Assembly (NCBI GenBank): GCA_005792865.1
Contig: SXQR01000059.1
Coordinates: 1-15,168, forward strand
DNA from: Flavobacterium sp.
GTDB lineage: Bacteria; Bacteroidota; Bacteroidia; Flavobacteriales; Flavobacteriaceae
Direction of reading: 5' to 3'
Length of the DNA stretch: 15,168 bases
Position 1 is the first letter of the stretch, and each line of letters starts with the position of its first letter. Of this stretch, positions 1-6,662 are shown piece by piece. The notes beneath the pieces are model-generated. The model worked only from the letters and a program-made list of their open reading frames with translations, did not search any database and was not told the DNA's origin. The position numbers and the translations under genes are program-made.

Positions 1-174
1 GAGGTTCTTGACGTCCTCGGGCGTGAAAAGGCGATTGCCCTTGGCGTTTTTCTTGGGTTTGAGGATGTCGAATTCCTTGTCCCAAAAACGGATCAGCGAG
101 GCGTTCACATTGAAAGCGCGGGCGACTTCGCCGATACTGTAATAACGTTTGTCAGGTGAAAGTTCTATGTGCAT
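1..174 (-). CDS. MerR-family transcriptional regulator, 5' part only (N-terminal 58 residues)
   Basis: Reading the minus strand from ATG at 174 gives 58 residues that run off the left edge of the window. The segment RYYSIGEVARAFNVNASLIR, followed by RFWDKEF and later NRLFTPEDVKNL, is the winged-helix DNA-binding head of the MerR family: helix-turn-helix, then the wing ending in R-x-[YF]-t-x-e-D-v. The effector domain lies outside the window, so ligand and target are unknown. Its ATG overlaps the stop of the M23 peptidase gene by one base (TGATG), which suggests translational coupling and one transcript. Recognition of the family is firm. A specific role, such as control of envelope genes, would be a guess. 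Confidence 0.88.
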   Translation of the reverse strand, partial: MHIELSPDKRYYSIGEVARAFNVNASLIRFWDKEFDILKPKKNAKGNRLFTPEDVKNL

Positions 175-1151
175 CAGTCAAGTGATTGGTTTTCCTGGTT
201 GGCAATTTTTGAAATGGCGACGTATTCAGCGGCCGAAATATTTCCGTAATAGAAGTTGAGCGGGTTGACGGGCTTGCCGCCTTTATGTACCTCGTAATGC
301 AGGTGTGGCGCCTCGCTACGGCCCGTGGATCCCACAAAACCGATGATGTCGCCGCGCTTGACCCGTTTGCCTGGCCGCACGTTGTATTTGGACAGATGCG
401 CATAAAGCGTTTCGTAGCCGTAGCCATGCCTGAGCACGATATGGTTCCCGAATCCCGATCGTGAATTGTCGGCACGCACCACAACGCCGTCGCCGGTGGC
501 GAAGATCGGGGTCCCGGACCTGGCCGAAAAGTCCATTCCTTCGTGGAATTTGCGGATCTTGGTAAATGGATCGCTCCGGTACCCGAATCCCGATGCCAGC
601 GATTTCAGGTTTTCGTTCCGCACCGGCTGGATCGCGGGTATCGCGGCGAGCAAATTGCTCTTGTCACGCGCGAGCTTGGCGATCTCGTCCAGCGACCGGG
701 ATTGGATCACCAGCCTTTTGGACAGCACGTCAACGCGCTTGGTGGTGTTGATGACGAGTTCGGAATTGTCGTAACCCTCAAGGTCCCTGTAGCGGTTTAC
801 GCCCCCGAACCCGGCCTTGCGCTGCTCCTCCGGAATCGGCGCCGAATTGAAATAGGCCCGGTAGATATTGTTGTCCCGGTATTCGAGCGATGCCATGGCC
901 TCGTCAACATGGTCCATCTTCTTGTTCAGGATCTCGTACTGTAGCCGCAGGTTCTGGATTTCCCGTGCCATGAGGCGGTCCTTTGGGGTTTCAAAGAACG
1001 GCGTGTTCAAAAGGACGATGAAGGCCAGGAAACCGAACAACGCCGAGGACAGTAGGAACAGCCCCGCATAGGCAAACTTCGTTCGCTTGCGCCGCTTAAT
1101 CTTTCTATAGGCGAGGGTCTCCGGATCGTAGTAATATTTTACCTTTTTCAT
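174..1151 (-). CDS. M23-family (LytM-type) peptidoglycan metallopeptidase with N-terminal membrane anchor
   Basis: This is a 325-residue protein. A basic N-terminal stretch (residues 18-26, KIKRRKRTK) is followed by one hydrophobic membrane segment at about 27-49. A helical, probably coiled-coil region follows at about 57-90, and the peptidase M23 domain at about 185-300. The metal-site residues are all visible: H203 and D207 (HEGMD), H252 (YAHL) and the H283-L-H285 pair. The enzyme is therefore predicted to be active, unlike degenerate LytM factors such as EnvC. Family members cut peptide cross-links in peptidoglycan, and the orientation here places the domain in the periplasm as an inner-membrane-anchored enzyme. 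It is divergent from alaS and overlaps the MerR gene by one base. The start at 1151 (MKKVKYYYDPETLAYRKIK) looks typical of flavobacterial homologues. Confidence 0.93.
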   Translation of the reverse strand: MKKVKYYYDPETLAYRKIKRRKRTKFAYAGLFLLSSALFGFLAFIVLLNTPFFETPKDRLMAREIQNLRLQYEILNKKMDHVDEAMASLEYRDNNIYRAYFNSAPIPEEQRKAGFGGVNRYRDLEGYDNSELVINTTKRVDVLSKRLVIQSRSLDEIAKLARDKSNLLAAIPAIQPVRNENLKSLASGFGYRSDPFTKIRKFHEGMDFSARSGTPIFATGDGVVVRADNSRSGFGNHIVLRHGYGYETLYAHLSKYNVRPGKRVKRGDIIGFVGSTGRSEAPHLHYEVHKGGKPVNPLNFYYGNISAAEYVAISKIANQENQSLD

Positions 1152-1165
1152 TTGTGAAAATGTCC

Positions 1166-1173
1166 TACTTTTG
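1166..1173 (+). promoter_or_regulatory. Candidate -7 promoter element (TACTTTTG) for alaS
   Basis: TACTTTTG matches the Bacteroidota -7 consensus TAnnTTTG exactly. No TTG lies at the usual 17-23 nt upstream; a TTTG at 1151-1154 is only 11 nt away. If it is used, alaS would have a leader of about 160 nt carrying the two hairpins and the octamer array. The eight-base match can occur by chance in AT-rich DNA, so confidence is low. Confidence 0.3.
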
Positions 1174-1195
1174 CGTGCAAAACAGGAGTTTTCGG

Positions 1196-1239
1196 GCCGA
1201 TTTTCGGCTCACGAACAAATTTATGAAAATGTTCGAGCC
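1196..1239 (+). promoter_or_regulatory. Two mutually exclusive stem-loops in the alaS leader / divergent intergenic region
   Basis: The first hairpin pairs GCCGA (1196-1200) with TCGGC (1204-1208) across a TTT loop. The second pairs GGCTC plus GAACA (1206-1210, 1213-1217) with TGTTC plus GAGCC (1230-1239). That gives 10 base pairs with a 2-nt bulge and a 12-nt AT-rich loop. The two compete for bases 1206-1208, so only one can form at a time. No T tract follows, so neither is an intrinsic terminator. The second stem could instead be a protein-binding palindrome serving alaS or the M23-MerR unit. No known riboswitch class is recognised. Confidence 0.4.
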
Positions 1240-1301
1240 CTGTTGATTTTAATTCATTTTTTTAGGCCGCCGGTTTGAATTTGGGAGGTGGTTCATGGCC
1301 A

Positions 1302-1334
1302 TCTTCAAAATTTTCAAATCTTCAAATTTTCAAA
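1302..1334 (+). repeat. Octamer array (TCTTCAAA/TTTTCAAA) immediately before alaS
   Basis: The four copies are TCTTCAAA (1302), TTTTCAAA (1311, after one extra A), TCTTCAAA (1319) and TTTTCAAA (1327). The alaS start codon follows 7 nt after the last copy. The same alternating octamers occur before paaC, 11 kb away. Read in frame with alaS the array would encode part of an 18-residue extension (FQIFKFSN), but alaS homologues do not carry it, so it is treated as non-coding leader. Confidence 0.85.
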
Positions 1335-1341
1335 TTCGTTT

Positions 1342-3972
1342 ATGCGTTCACAAGATATCCGCCGCCAATTCCTCGACTTTTTCCAGTCCAAAGGGCACAT
1401 GATCGTCCCGTCGGCACCCATCGTGCTCAAGGATGACCCTACGCTGATGTTCAACAATTCGGGCATGGCGCAGTTCAAGGAATACTTCCTGGGCAATGCC
1501 GTTCCCAAGAGCCCGCGCATCGCCGACACGCAAAAGTGCCTCCGGGTATCGGGCAAGCACAATGACCTCGAGGAAGTGGGCATCGATACCTACCACCACA
1601 CGATGTTCGAGATGCTGGGCAACTGGTCTTTTGGCGATTATTTCAAGAAAGAGGCAATCCATTGGGCGTGGGAACTTTTGACCGAGGTCTATAAGATCGA
1701 CCGCAACATCCTTTACGTGACGGTTTTCGAGGGATCGAAGGAGGAAAACGTGCCATTCGATCAGGAGGCCTATGACATCTGGAAAACACTCATTGACGAA
1801 GACCGCATCCTGCTCGGCAACAAAAAAGACAATTTCTGGGAGATGGGTGACCAGGGTCCGTGCGGGCCTTGTTCGGAAATCCACGTGGACATCCGATCGG
1901 CAGCCGAGAAGGCCGCGGTACCCGGAAAACAGCTCGTCAACGCCGACCATCCGCAGGTAGTGGAAATCTGGAACAACGTGTTCATGGAATTCAACCGCAA
2001 GGCCGACGGATCGCTCGAGAAACTGCCCGCGCAACACGTGGATACGGGAATGGGCTTCGAACGCCTCTGCATGGTCCTGCAGGGTGTGCGCTCCAACTAC
2101 GACACTGATGTGTTCGCCCCCTTGATTGCCAAGATCGAGGAGTCAACCGGCGCAAAATATACAAGGGAAACATCCGATAAGGAACTCGAGAAGACCAATA
2201 TCGCTATCCGCGTCATTGCCGACCACGTCCGCGCGGTTGCCTTCGCGATCGCCGACGGCCAGCTCCCGTCCAACACCGGTGCTGGCTATGTGATCCGCAG
2301 GATTTTGCGCCGCGCCATCCGATACGGTTTTACCTTCCTCAATACCAGGGAAGCCTTTATTTATAAACTTGTGGGCACGCTGGCCGACCAAATGGGCGAT
2401 TCCTTTCCCGAGATCCGCAGCCAGCAGCAGCTTGTATCGAACGTGATACGGGAAGAGGAGCAATCGTTCCTGCGGACACTCGACCAGGGGCTGCAGTTGC
2501 TGGACCAGGTGATAAAAGAAACGAAAGGCGGCACGGTTTCGGGCGCCAAGGCCTTTGAATTGTATGATACTTTCGGTTTCCCGATTGACCTGACGTCGCT
2601 GATCCTGCGCGAACGCGGGCTTTCACTTGACGAGGCCGGTTTTGACGCCGCGATGGCCGAGCAGAAAAACCGTTCAAGGGCAGCTTCGGAGACGTCGGCG
2701 GGGGACTGGGTCATTGTTTCGGATGCGGTTTCCGACGAGCCTTTCGTGGGTTACGACCTTCTTGTAAACGAAGTAAGCATCCTGCGCTATCGCAAGACCG
2801 AATCCAAAAAGGACGGGACACTTTACCAGCTTGTGCTTGACCGCACGCCATTTTATCCCGAAGGCGGGGGACAGGTGGGCGACAAGGGTGACTTACGTTC
2901 CGGTACCGAAGCGATCGAGGTCATCGACACCAAAAAAGAAAACAACCTGATCATCCATTTTACGCGCAGCCTTCCGCAGGACATCAAGGGCAAATTTATC
3001 GCCGAGGTGGATGCCGGCCTGCGCGCCCGCACCGCTTCAAATCACAGCGCAACACACCTGATGCACCTTGCCCTTCGCACGGTTCTCGGGACACATGTCG
3101 AGCAGAAAGGATCGCTCGTTTCGCCCGATTACCTGCGTTTCGACTTTTCGCATTTTGCGAAGGTTTCGGATGAGCAGTTGAAAGCGGTGGAACAATTCGT
3201 GAATGACCGCATTTCTCAGCAGATTGCCCTGCAGGAGCGCCGGCAGATGGCATTCGCCGATGCGGCGGCCGAAGGCGCCATGGCCCTATTTGGGGAAAAG
3301 TACGGAGAAACTGTACGCGCGATACGCTTTGGGGATTCCATCGAGCTATGTGGCGGGATCCATGTAAAGAACACGGCCGACATCTGGCATTTCAAGATCG
3401 TATCCGAAGGCGCGGTGGCTGCCGGGATCAGAAGGATAGAGGCCATAACGGGCGATGCCGTCCGCGCGCATTTTGCCGCTCAGGAATCCACGCTCGGGGA
3501 AATCAGGGCCGCGCTCAAAAACCCGCAGGATGCCGTCCGCCAGGTCAATACCCTTATCGAAGAGAACGCGCGCATCAAGAAACAATTGGAGCAACTCCTG
3601 CGCGACAAGGCCAGGAACCTGAAAGGGGAGTTCGCGGCGAAACTTCGCGAGATCAACGGTGTTAGATTTTTGGCCGAACGCGTGGATCTCGATGCGTCCG
3701 GAGCCAAGGACCTTGCGCATGAACTGGGATCGATTGGAGACAACCTGTTTATCGTGCTGGGTTCGGTTGCCGATGACAAGCCTACCCTTACCTGCTACAT
3801 TTCAAAAGAACTTGTGGCTTCAAGAGCAATGAATGCCGGGCAGGTGGTGCGCGAACTCGGCAAATACATCCAGGGAGGCGGAGGCGGACAGCCCTTTTTT
3901 GCAACCGCGGGCGGAAAGGACGCAGCGGGAATTGCAGAGGCGCTGGCACAGGCGGTCAATTTAGTAAAGTAG
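1342..3972 (+). CDS. alaS: Alanine--tRNA ligase
   Basis: A full-length 876-residue alanyl-tRNA synthetase, the usual size for bacteria. It charges tRNA-Ala in the cytoplasm and hydrolyses mischarged Ser/Gly-tRNA-Ala. Class II motif region [20 protein letters not shown] is at 87-106. The editing domain has all four zinc ligands: H568 and H572 (HSATH), C670 and H674 (CGGIH). The C-Ala domain carries the glycine run GGGGG at 845-849, followed by [11 protein letters not shown]. The start at 1342 ([14 protein letters not shown]) matches the family. An in-frame upstream ATG at 1288 would add 18 residues, mostly encoded by the octamer repeat, and was rejected. No feature suggests a duplicate or inactive copy. 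Confidence 0.98.
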   Translation: MRSQDIRRQFLDFFQSKGHMIVPSAPIVLKDDPTLMFNNSGMAQFKEYFLGNAVPKSPRIADTQKCLRVSGKHNDLEEVGIDTYHHTMFEMLGNWSFGDYFKKEAIHWAWELLTEVYKIDRNILYVTVFEGSKEENVPFDQEAYDIWKTLIDEDRILLGNKKDNFWEMGDQGPCGPCSEIHVDIRSAAEKAAVPGKQLVNADHPQVVEIWNNVFMEFNRKADGSLEKLPAQHVDTGMGFERLCMVLQGVRSNYDTDVFAPLIAKIEESTGAKYTRETSDKELEKTNIAIRVIADHVRAVAFAIADGQLPSNTGAGYVIRRILRRAIRYGFTFLNTREAFIYKLVGTLADQMGDSFPEIRSQQQLVSNVIREEEQSFLRTLDQGLQLLDQVIKETKGGTVSGAKAFELYDTFGFPIDLTSLILRERGLSLDEAGFDAAMAEQKNRSRAASETSAGDWVIVSDAVSDEPFVGYDLLVNEVSILRYRKTESKKDGTLYQLVLDRTPFYPEGGGQVGDKGDLRSGTEAIEVIDTKKENNLIIHFTRSLPQDIKGKFIAEVDAGLRARTASNHSATHLMHLALRTVLGTHVEQKGSLVSPDYLRFDFSHFAKVSDEQLKAVEQFVNDRISQQIALQERRQMAFADAAAEGAMALFGEKYGETVRAIRFGDSIELCGGIHVKNTADIWHFKIVSEGAVAAGIRRIEAITGDAVRAHFAAQESTLGEIRAALKNPQDAVRQVNTLIEENARIKKQLEQLLRDKARNLKGEFAAKLREINGVRFLAERVDLDASGAKDLAHELGSIGDNLFIVLGSVADDKPTLTCYISKELVASRAMNAGQVVRELGKYIQGGGGGQPFFATAGGKDAAGIAEALAQAVNLVK

Positions 3973-3994
3973 CCGACAATTGGCGCAAACCGCG

Positions 3995-4002
3995 TATGTT
4001 TG
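3995..4002 (+). promoter_or_regulatory. Candidate -7 promoter element (TATGTTTG) for the lipoprotein-GSCFA pair
   Basis: TATGTTTG is a perfect match to the Bacteroidota -7 consensus TAnnTTTG, 15 nt before the ATG at 4018. A TTG at 3980-3982 is only 12 nt upstream, shorter than the usual 17-23 nt, so a standard -33 element is not evident. It would give a very short leader for the lipoprotein gene. Confidence 0.4.
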
Positions 4003-4017
4003 CCAAAAACCAACCTT

Positions 4018-4725
4018 ATGAAAATCCTGAAAACGGTTATCCTGGCCGTTGCCTTTGCGCTCGGCGGATGTTCGAGCGACAGTGAACAATCGACCGTACT
4101 GCTGCGCAAGATCGTGCAGACTACCGGTGGTGAGGAACATATCGCCACCTATCATTATGACGGCAACCGACTGGATTATATCGACATTGGCCAGGACGAG
4201 ATCATTGATTACACGTATTCGGGGAACCTGATCAGCGAGATCAGCTACGAGAGTTATGAGGGCGACGTGGTGCAGCAAACCCTGTTTTATTACCAGGAAG
4301 GGTTGCTCGTCAAGAGTGTGACCACGCAGCCGTGGCAGGATTTCGTCTATGAAGCCGAATATTTTTACAATCCGGACAACACCGTCGATTACACCGTGAT
4401 GGCCACCGATTGGGACGGTTCATTCTCTCCCGGAAATCCCGGAAAATACTTTTTTGACCAGGAGGGAAGCCTCATCAAGGTCGAGCAATACGGCCCGGCA
4501 GGAACGACGGTCATACAGTACGATTACGACCAAAACCTCAATCCATACTACAACATTGCCGGTTATGACAGGCTCATGGACTTCAATTCGGGCATGCACA
4601 ACATCCTGAACATTGACGGGCCAAACCCGAGAACCTTCGAATATACCTACAATTCGGCGGGTTACCCGATATCGGCGACGGTCAGCTCATCCGGTTCGCA
4701 GCAAACCACCCAATACATATACTGA
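4018..4725 (+). CDS. Predicted outer-envelope lipoprotein with RHS/YD-like Tyr-rich repeats
   Basis: A 235-residue protein of unknown function. MKILKTVILAVAFALGGC is a lipoprotein signal with lipobox cysteine C18 followed by SSDSEQ, so it should be lipidated and exported. The mature part is a series of about seven short units with an aromatic-x-aromatic start and a turn. Examples are YHYDGNRLDYI, YTYSGNLISEI, FYYQEGLLVKSV, YFYNPDNTVDYT, YDYDQNLNPYY and YTYNSAGYPISATV. This resembles the beta-hairpin pattern of RHS/YD repeats. An in-frame TTG at 4000 was rejected because it only adds residues before the signal peptide. The stop overlaps the GSCFA start by one base. The lipoprotein call is solid; the repeat assignment is by pattern only. 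Confidence 0.85.
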   Translation: MKILKTVILAVAFALGGCSSDSEQSTVLLRKIVQTTGGEEHIATYHYDGNRLDYIDIGQDEIIDYTYSGNLISEISYESYEGDVVQQTLFYYQEGLLVKSVTTQPWQDFVYEAEYFYNPDNTVDYTVMATDWDGSFSPGNPGKYFFDQEGSLIKVEQYGPAGTTVIQYDYDQNLNPYYNIAGYDRLMDFNSGMHNILNIDGPNPRTFEYTYNSAGYPISATVSSSGSQQTTQYIY

Positions 4726-5672
4726 TGTTGTTTTCCACGCCGGTTCCCCTGCCGTCCGCGGACAACCCTATCGATTATGATTCGAATATCGTGCTGCTGG
4801 GTTCGTGTTTTGCGAACCACATGGCCGAGAAATTCATGCGTCTCCGGTTCCGGGCGGCCGTCAATCCGTTTGGGATCCTTTTCCAGCCGACCGCGCTTGA
4901 ATCCTTTGTTGAGAGTTGCCTTTCCGAGAAGGTCTTCACGCCCGTCGACTGTTTCGAGCACAACGGGCTTTGGCACCATTTCCAGGCGCACTCGCAGATG
5001 GATGGCGCTTCGGCAACTGCCGTCTGTAAATCGTTGAACGATGCGGCAAAATCTGGCGGGGATAATATCCGTAAAGCGACGCACATTTTCATCACCCTGG
5101 GATCGGCCTGGGCCTATCGCCACCGCGAATCGGGCAACCTGGTGGCCAATTGCCACAAGGTCCCGCAAAGCGCGTTCACCAAGGAACTGCTTTCGGTGCA
5201 GCGCATCGGCGAAAGCCTTGCCAACACGATCATCAGTATAAATAAGGTCAATCCGTCGGCGCAGGTTGTCTTTACCGTTTCTCCTGTGCGGCATCTTAAG
5301 GATGGGTTTGTTGAAAACCAGCGGAGCAAGTCACATCTTATCGCGGCGGTCCACCAGGTGAGGGAACGATTTCCCGTGACGCGTTATTTTCCGGCCTATG
5401 AAATCATGATGGACGAATTGCGCGACTACCGTTTTTATGCGCCCGACATGATCCACCCCAACAGTGTGGCAATCGGTTACATCTGGCAGCGCTTTTCGCA
5501 AACCTGGATCGATCCGCAGGCCCTGCCGACCATGGCCGAGGTCGAATCCATCCTGCGCAGGATGGAACACCGGCCATTCAATCCGGAATCAAAGGCCCAC
5601 CTAAAATTCACTGCCGCGCTCCAGGCAGATATCGCCGGTCTCACCGCGCGTTTTGCACACATGCGATTCTAA
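4725..5672 (+). CDS. GSCFA-domain protein (SGNH-like hydrolase fold, substrate unknown)
   Basis: A 315-residue protein with the signature that names the family, LLGSCFANHM (S27 in GSCFA). There is no signal peptide, so it is probably cytoplasmic. Later blocks are IFITLGSAWAYRH (121-133), VFTVSPVRHLKDG (182-194) and PDMIHPNSVAIGYIW (240-254). D241 and H244 there sit where SGNH hydrolases keep the Asp/His of their triad, with S27 as the likely nucleophile. GSCFA proteins are common in Bacteroidota and alphaproteobacteria, but their substrate is not established to my knowledge. Translation is likely coupled to the upstream lipoprotein through the TGATG overlap. The C-terminus (after about 262) is helical and family-typical. 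Confidence 0.93.
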   Translation: MLFSTPVPLPSADNPIDYDSNIVLLGSCFANHMAEKFMRLRFRAAVNPFGILFQPTALESFVESCLSEKVFTPVDCFEHNGLWHHFQAHSQMDGASATAVCKSLNDAAKSGGDNIRKATHIFITLGSAWAYRHRESGNLVANCHKVPQSAFTKELLSVQRIGESLANTIISINKVNPSAQVVFTVSPVRHLKDGFVENQRSKSHLIAAVHQVRERFPVTRYFPAYEIMMDELRDYRFYAPDMIHPNSVAIGYIWQRFSQTWIDPQALPTMAEVESILRRMEHRPFNPESKAHLKFTAALQADIAGLTARFAHMRF

Positions 5673-5690
5673 AATACGCATTTATACGTA

Positions 5691-5721
5691 TTGATTGATT
5701 GTGGTTATTGGCTCAGATTTG
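5691..5721 (+). promoter_or_regulatory. Candidate Bacteroidota promoter for the DUF6252-like lipoprotein
   Basis: TTG at 5691-5693 and CAGATTTG at 5714-5721 are 20 nt apart. This fits the flavobacterial TTG-N17-23-TAnnTTTG arrangement with one mismatch (C for the first T). Transcription would start near 5727, about 20 nt before the ATG at 5748. Confidence 0.5.
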
Positions 5722-5747
5722 CCTCAACAAAAACCAATAACACTTTT

Positions 5748-6275
5748 ATGAAAAATTACAAGACTTTCTGGAAATCGATTTTTTTGGCCTCGGCAATTCT
5801 GGCTTTCAACGCCTGCAGCGACGATGACGACAACGGCGGCGGCGGGTCAACGCCAAGCGGGACCTACGTGAAGGCAAAGGTTGACGGAACTACCTACGAG
5901 ACTTTCAGGATCCAGGGTGTTTCGGCAGCAACGGCCATCTCTACGGGATCAGGTGACTCCAGGCTGATCATGATCGGCGGGTCGATTGACCAGAGCGGCA
6001 CCAAGGCATGGTCGGTGAACCTGCTCGGCATCAACGCGACGGGCGAGTATCCGCTCAACGCCGATTCCAACAGCACCGTAGCCTATGTTGAAAACGGCAC
6101 CGGCGTGAGCTACGACAACAGCAACTGTACCGGAACCGACGGAACCGTCAAGATCACCAAGCTTACCGACACTGAAGTGGAAGGTACCTTTAGCCTGGTG
6201 GGCAAGAACGATGAAGATTGCAGCATGGCAAAGACCATCACGCAGGGTTCTTTCCGCGGGGTATTCATGAACTAG
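5748..6275 (+). CDS. Small secreted lipoprotein, DUF6252-like
   Basis: A 175-residue protein. MKNYKTFWKSIFLASAILAFNAC is a lipoprotein signal peptide whose lipobox ends NAC, followed by an acidic and glycine-rich linker (SDDDDNGGGG). That linker resembles the SDDDD-type export signal that sends lipoproteins to the surface in Bacteroidota. The mature domain begins VKAKVDGTTYETF and contains DGTVKITKLTDTEVEGTFSLVGKN and ITQGSFRGVFMN. The pattern 'own/new element, tG-tF-f, tdGsF' is typical of the DUF6252 beta-sandwich proteins, whose function is not known. An in-frame start at 5691 would place 19 residues before the signal peptide and was rejected. The gene has its own promoter candidate and an intrinsic terminator, so it is probably monocistronic. 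Confidence 0.85.
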   Translation: MKNYKTFWKSIFLASAILAFNACSDDDDNGGGGSTPSGTYVKAKVDGTTYETFRIQGVSAATAISTGSGDSRLIMIGGSIDQSGTKAWSVNLLGINATGEYPLNADSNSTVAYVENGTGVSYDNSNCTGTDGTVKITKLTDTEVEGTFSLVGKNDEDCSMAKTITQGSFRGVFMN

Positions 6276-6294
6276 CATCGATCAACATGAACAG

Positions 6295-6318
6295 ACCGGG
6301 CCAAGGCCCGGTTTTTTT
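6295..6318 (+). terminator. Strong rho-independent terminator
   Basis: ACCGGGCC (6295-6302) and GGCCCGGT (6305-6312) are perfect inverted arms with a central AA, so the working loop is the central few bases. They are followed directly by seven T residues (6312-6318). It lies 20 nt after the lipoprotein stop and separates that gene from the regulatory operon downstream. Confidence 0.92.
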
Positions 6319-6370
6319 GGCACTAATCAATTTGAAAGAGACAATATTGCGTTTAATCCACAACAGGAGC

Positions 6371-6628
6371 ATGATAATTTTTCTCATTGGGATCATCCTT
6401 GTCCTGACCGCGGCAATCGTGTTGCTTTGCATTGGCACGAGGCTGTCGCGCGAGGCGCATCGAACTGCCTCGGCGCGTTTCAGGGGCCGGATGGATTCGC
6501 TTTTGGAAGTGCAAAAGCACAATGGCGCGTTGTTGCTGGCCAACGAGGAACTCGACAGGTCGCTGCTCGATGCGCGCCGCGAACTGGACCGAATGCTCAT
6601 CGAGGCGGCAACCGATCGGGCATCGTAA
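6371..6628 (+). CDS. Small hypothetical membrane protein with coiled-coil tail
   Basis: 85 residues from ATG 6371, preceded by AGGAG four bases... a purine-rich AGGAGC just upstream, unusual in this window because most genes lack a Shine-Dalgarno. Residues 2-21 (IIFLIGIILVLTAAIVLLCI) form one membrane helix. The rest is hydrophilic and strongly helical, with leucine spacing typical of a coiled coil (LLLANEELDRSLLDARRELDRML). No family is recognised. It ends 34 nt before the sensor kinase and follows the terminator, so it would be the first gene of the regulatory operon. A small membrane partner of the kinase is possible but unproven. The frame is also open upstream through the terminator, so the ORF could be chance, though membrane helix plus coiled coil argues for a real gene. 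Confidence 0.55.
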   Translation: MIIFLIGIILVLTAAIVLLCIGTRLSREAHRTASARFRGRMDSLLEVQKHNGALLLANEELDRSLLDARRELDRMLIEAATDRAS

Positions 6629-6662
6629 CGCTTTTTTCATATTTTTATCAGCAAAACCATCG

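Noticed and set aside
1288..1341. N-terminal extension of AlaS (18 residues)
   Set aside because: The residues come from the octamer array and are not part of the AlaS fold; ATG 1342 gives the usual start.
1348..2037. A 229-codon minus-strand frame inside alaS
   Set aside because: It is a shadow of the alaS reading frame, with no family resemblance and no start context.
4662..5294. A 210-codon minus-strand frame across the lipoprotein-GSCFA junction
   Set aside because: It is antisense to two well-supported genes and carries no recognisable motif.
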